Below, piece after piece: positions 37,374 through 38,634 of a stretch of DNA of 38,634 nt. The notes beneath the pieces were generated by a model that saw only the letters and a list, made by a program, of their open reading frames with translations, was not told the DNA's origin and did not search any database. The stretch lies in the NCBI GenBank assembly GCA_045593325.1, contig JAZNWL010000006.1, positions 1 to 38,634 on the forward strand, given 5' to 3'. How positions within the stretch are numbered: position 1 is the stretch's first letter; every line of letters begins with the position of its first letter. The position numbers and the translations under genes were made by a program. The DNA is from UMGS1484 sp045593325. Its GTDB lineage: Bacteria > Bacillota > Clostridia > Oscillospirales > Acutalibacteraceae.

Positions 37374-38634
37374 TCAGTTCCCAAAGTTTTCAAATTCATC
37401 AAAATAAAATTCGAAGGGATTTTCAGGCAGATCGTTGCCGTTGGTTTTATCCTGGGATTCGGAAACGGTGGTGTAACTGTTGGTGCTTTCGGCTTCCGAA
37501 AGGGTAACGGTAACGGTTTTGGAGGTTTTGGTTTTGCTTTTGTAAACGGTGAGTTTCAAACTGTCCCCGGCGGTGGCGGTGTCGATAATATCCAACAGCA
37601 CGGTGGACATATTGATCTCCTGGCCGTTTACGTGGGTGATCACATCTCCACTGACCACGCCTTTTTTACCGATATCGGCAGTTTCATCCACCGTTTGAAC
37701 GTACAGCCCAACGGGGGTGCCGTTGACTTCGGCGGCAACGGTGTTCATTTCGGTGTAAGTGATGCCCAGTTTGGCTCTGCCTTTTACTGTGCCGTTTTCC
37801 TGCAGGTTTTTCACAATGGAAAGAGCCTTTTCACAGGGAATGGCAAAGCCCAGCCCTTCCACTTCCTGGGAGGCGATTTTGGCGGAGGTAACCCCAACCA
37901 CTTGCCCTGACATGTTTACCAGCGCCCCGCCCGAGTTGCCAGGGTTGATGGCGGCGGTGGTTTGAATGTACTTTTCGCTGTAAGACCCGCTGGACAGGCT
38001 CACCCGACGGTTGGCTGCCGAAACGATCCCTTCGGAAACGGTGTCGGCATATCCGTACGATTGACCAATGGCAAGCACCCGTTCCCCAACCTTCACAGGA
38101 GTGGTGGAGAAGGTGGCTGCCACCAGATTTTTGGGATCTTCAATTTTCAGAATGGCAATATCACTGCGACTGTCTCCCGAAACAAAGGTGGCTTTGAATT
38201 CGGTTTTGTTGTTCAGGGTAATCAGGAACTTGGCATTGGGAATATCAGCATAAATATGGTCGTTGGTGAGAACGTAGCCTTTGTTGGCGTCCATAATGAT
38301 CCCCGAAGCGTAAGACCCTGCCGAGCCGTCCTGGGCGTAAATGGTGATGTTTACAATGCTTTGGGAAACGGTTTCCACAATTTGTTCGTAGGAAGCCATG
38401 GAAGTGCCGCTTTCCCCGGTGGCAACGTCAAACTGGGATTTTTCCCCGCTGGCGGTGTTGTCCTGGGGCAGGGTTTGGGATTGGCTTTGGTTGGGATCTT
38501 TGGATTCCGAATTGGTTTTGTTTTCTTTCATTCCTGCCAGATATCCGCCCGAAACCCCGGCAATAAACACCATAACACCCACCAGAACGGCTGCCACAAT
38601 GCGAAGCCCCTTGGATTTTTTTTGGGGGAGTTGG
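37374..38634 (-). CDS. HtrA/DegP-like serine protease, 5' end cut by window edge
   Basis: At least 419 residues; the frame is open to the right edge, so the start lies outside. An internal GTG at 38597 would cut the basic segment QLPQKKSKGLR that precedes the membrane span and is unlikely to be the start. One membrane span (AAVLVGVMVFIAGVSGGYLA), a Ser/Gln-rich linker, then a trypsin-like domain with His in TNDHIYA, Asp in SRSDIAILKI and Ser in NPGNSGGALVN, and a PDZ domain (about the last 130 residues; LGITYTEMN, GVVSGDVITHVNGQEI). Membrane-anchored quality-control protease outside the cell membrane. The acidic/aromatic tail FEFYFDEFENFGN is unusual. In B. subtilis an htrA homologue lies by walJ-rlmH; here it is 16 kb away. 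Confidence 0.94.
   Translation of the reverse strand, partial: QLPQKKSKGLRIVAAVLVGVMVFIAGVSGGYLAGMKENKTNSESKDPNQSQSQTLPQDNTASGEKSQFDVATGESGTSMASYEQIVETVSQSIVNITIYAQDGSAGSYASGIIMDANKGYVLTNDHIYADIPNAKFLITLNNKTEFKATFVSGDSRSDIAILKIEDPKNLVAATFSTTPVKVGERVLAIGQSYGYADTVSEGIVSAANRRVSLSSGSYSEKYIQTTAAINPGNSGGALVNMSGQVVGVTSAKIASQEVEGLGFAIPCEKALSIVKNLQENGTVKGRAKLGITYTEMNTVAAEVNGTPVGLYVQTVDETADIGKKGVVSGDVITHVNGQEINMSTVLLDIIDTATAGDSLKLTVYKSKTKTSKTVTVTLSEAESTNSYTTVSESQDKTNGNDLPENPFEFYFDEFENFGN

Overview
This 38.6 kb window reads as a chromosomal segment of a spore-forming, low-to-mid G+C Gram-positive bacterium of the class Clostridia, probably an uncultured gut-type lineage near the Oscillospiraceae. The evidence is spo0A and spoIVB, a yycJ(walJ)-rlmH neighbourhood, strong AGGAGG-type ribosome binding sites, consensus sigma-A promoters with 17-bp spacers, a PgdA-like peptidoglycan deacetylase, and secreted proteins with dockerin and cohesin-like modules. 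I saw no prophage, insertion sequence transposase, CRISPR array, tRNA or rRNA.

Layout. 1-3108: a small surface/regulatory locus (secreted beta-helix-like protein cut by the left edge, lipoprotein, stand-alone LuxR-type helix-turn-helix protein) divergent from a membrane-embedded LuxR regulator. 3173-4946: GNAT acetyltransferase and polysaccharide deacetylase. 5195-7713: glmS and a left-handed beta-helix protein (amino-sugar supply). 7753-10516: trxB, trxA and a Crp/Fnr regulator, divergent from an iron-sulfur protein, with a palindrome in the shared promoter. 10565-12124: a BspA-like leucine-rich-repeat protein with a dockerin. 12456-14673: spoIVB divergent from hslO (Hsp33). 14823-17460: rhaB-rhaA (rhamnose). 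17878-20169: spo0A and murA. 20234-25783: walJ, rlmH and a divergent type IIA topoisomerase pair. 25784-26254: a structured intergenic region. 26255-29370: an unrecognised glycosidase-like protein and a cohesin-like/LRR/dockerin protein. 29583-34535: secG, then an opposite-strand operon pgk-tpiA-gpmI-vanY-like carboxypeptidase. 34686-36880: an unrecognised gene whose 3' end lies inside a 229-230 bp tandem repeat, then rplM-rpsI on the opposite strand. 37374-38634: HtrA-like protease, cut by the right edge.

Functionally the window is mostly cell-envelope biology (glmS, murA, peptidoglycan deacetylase, carboxypeptidase, surface dockerin proteins), redox/oxidative stress (Trx system, Hsp33, Crp/Fnr with Fe-S protein), sporulation control, and core metabolism and translation.

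The most unusual signals are non-coding: (i) a hairpin motif about 40 nt long with a conserved GGAACGCAA segment lying just after the stop codons of several unrelated genes, always in sense orientation; (ii) 2.6 tandem copies of a 229-230 bp unit that starts inside the end of one gene and carries triplicated terminators for the opposing ribosomal-protein operon; (iii) a structured region with mutually exclusive pairings after the topoisomerase genes; (iv) terminator-like attenuators in the leaders of the membrane LuxR gene, the LRR-dockerin gene and murA. These are pattern readings by eye; no folding program or database search was run.
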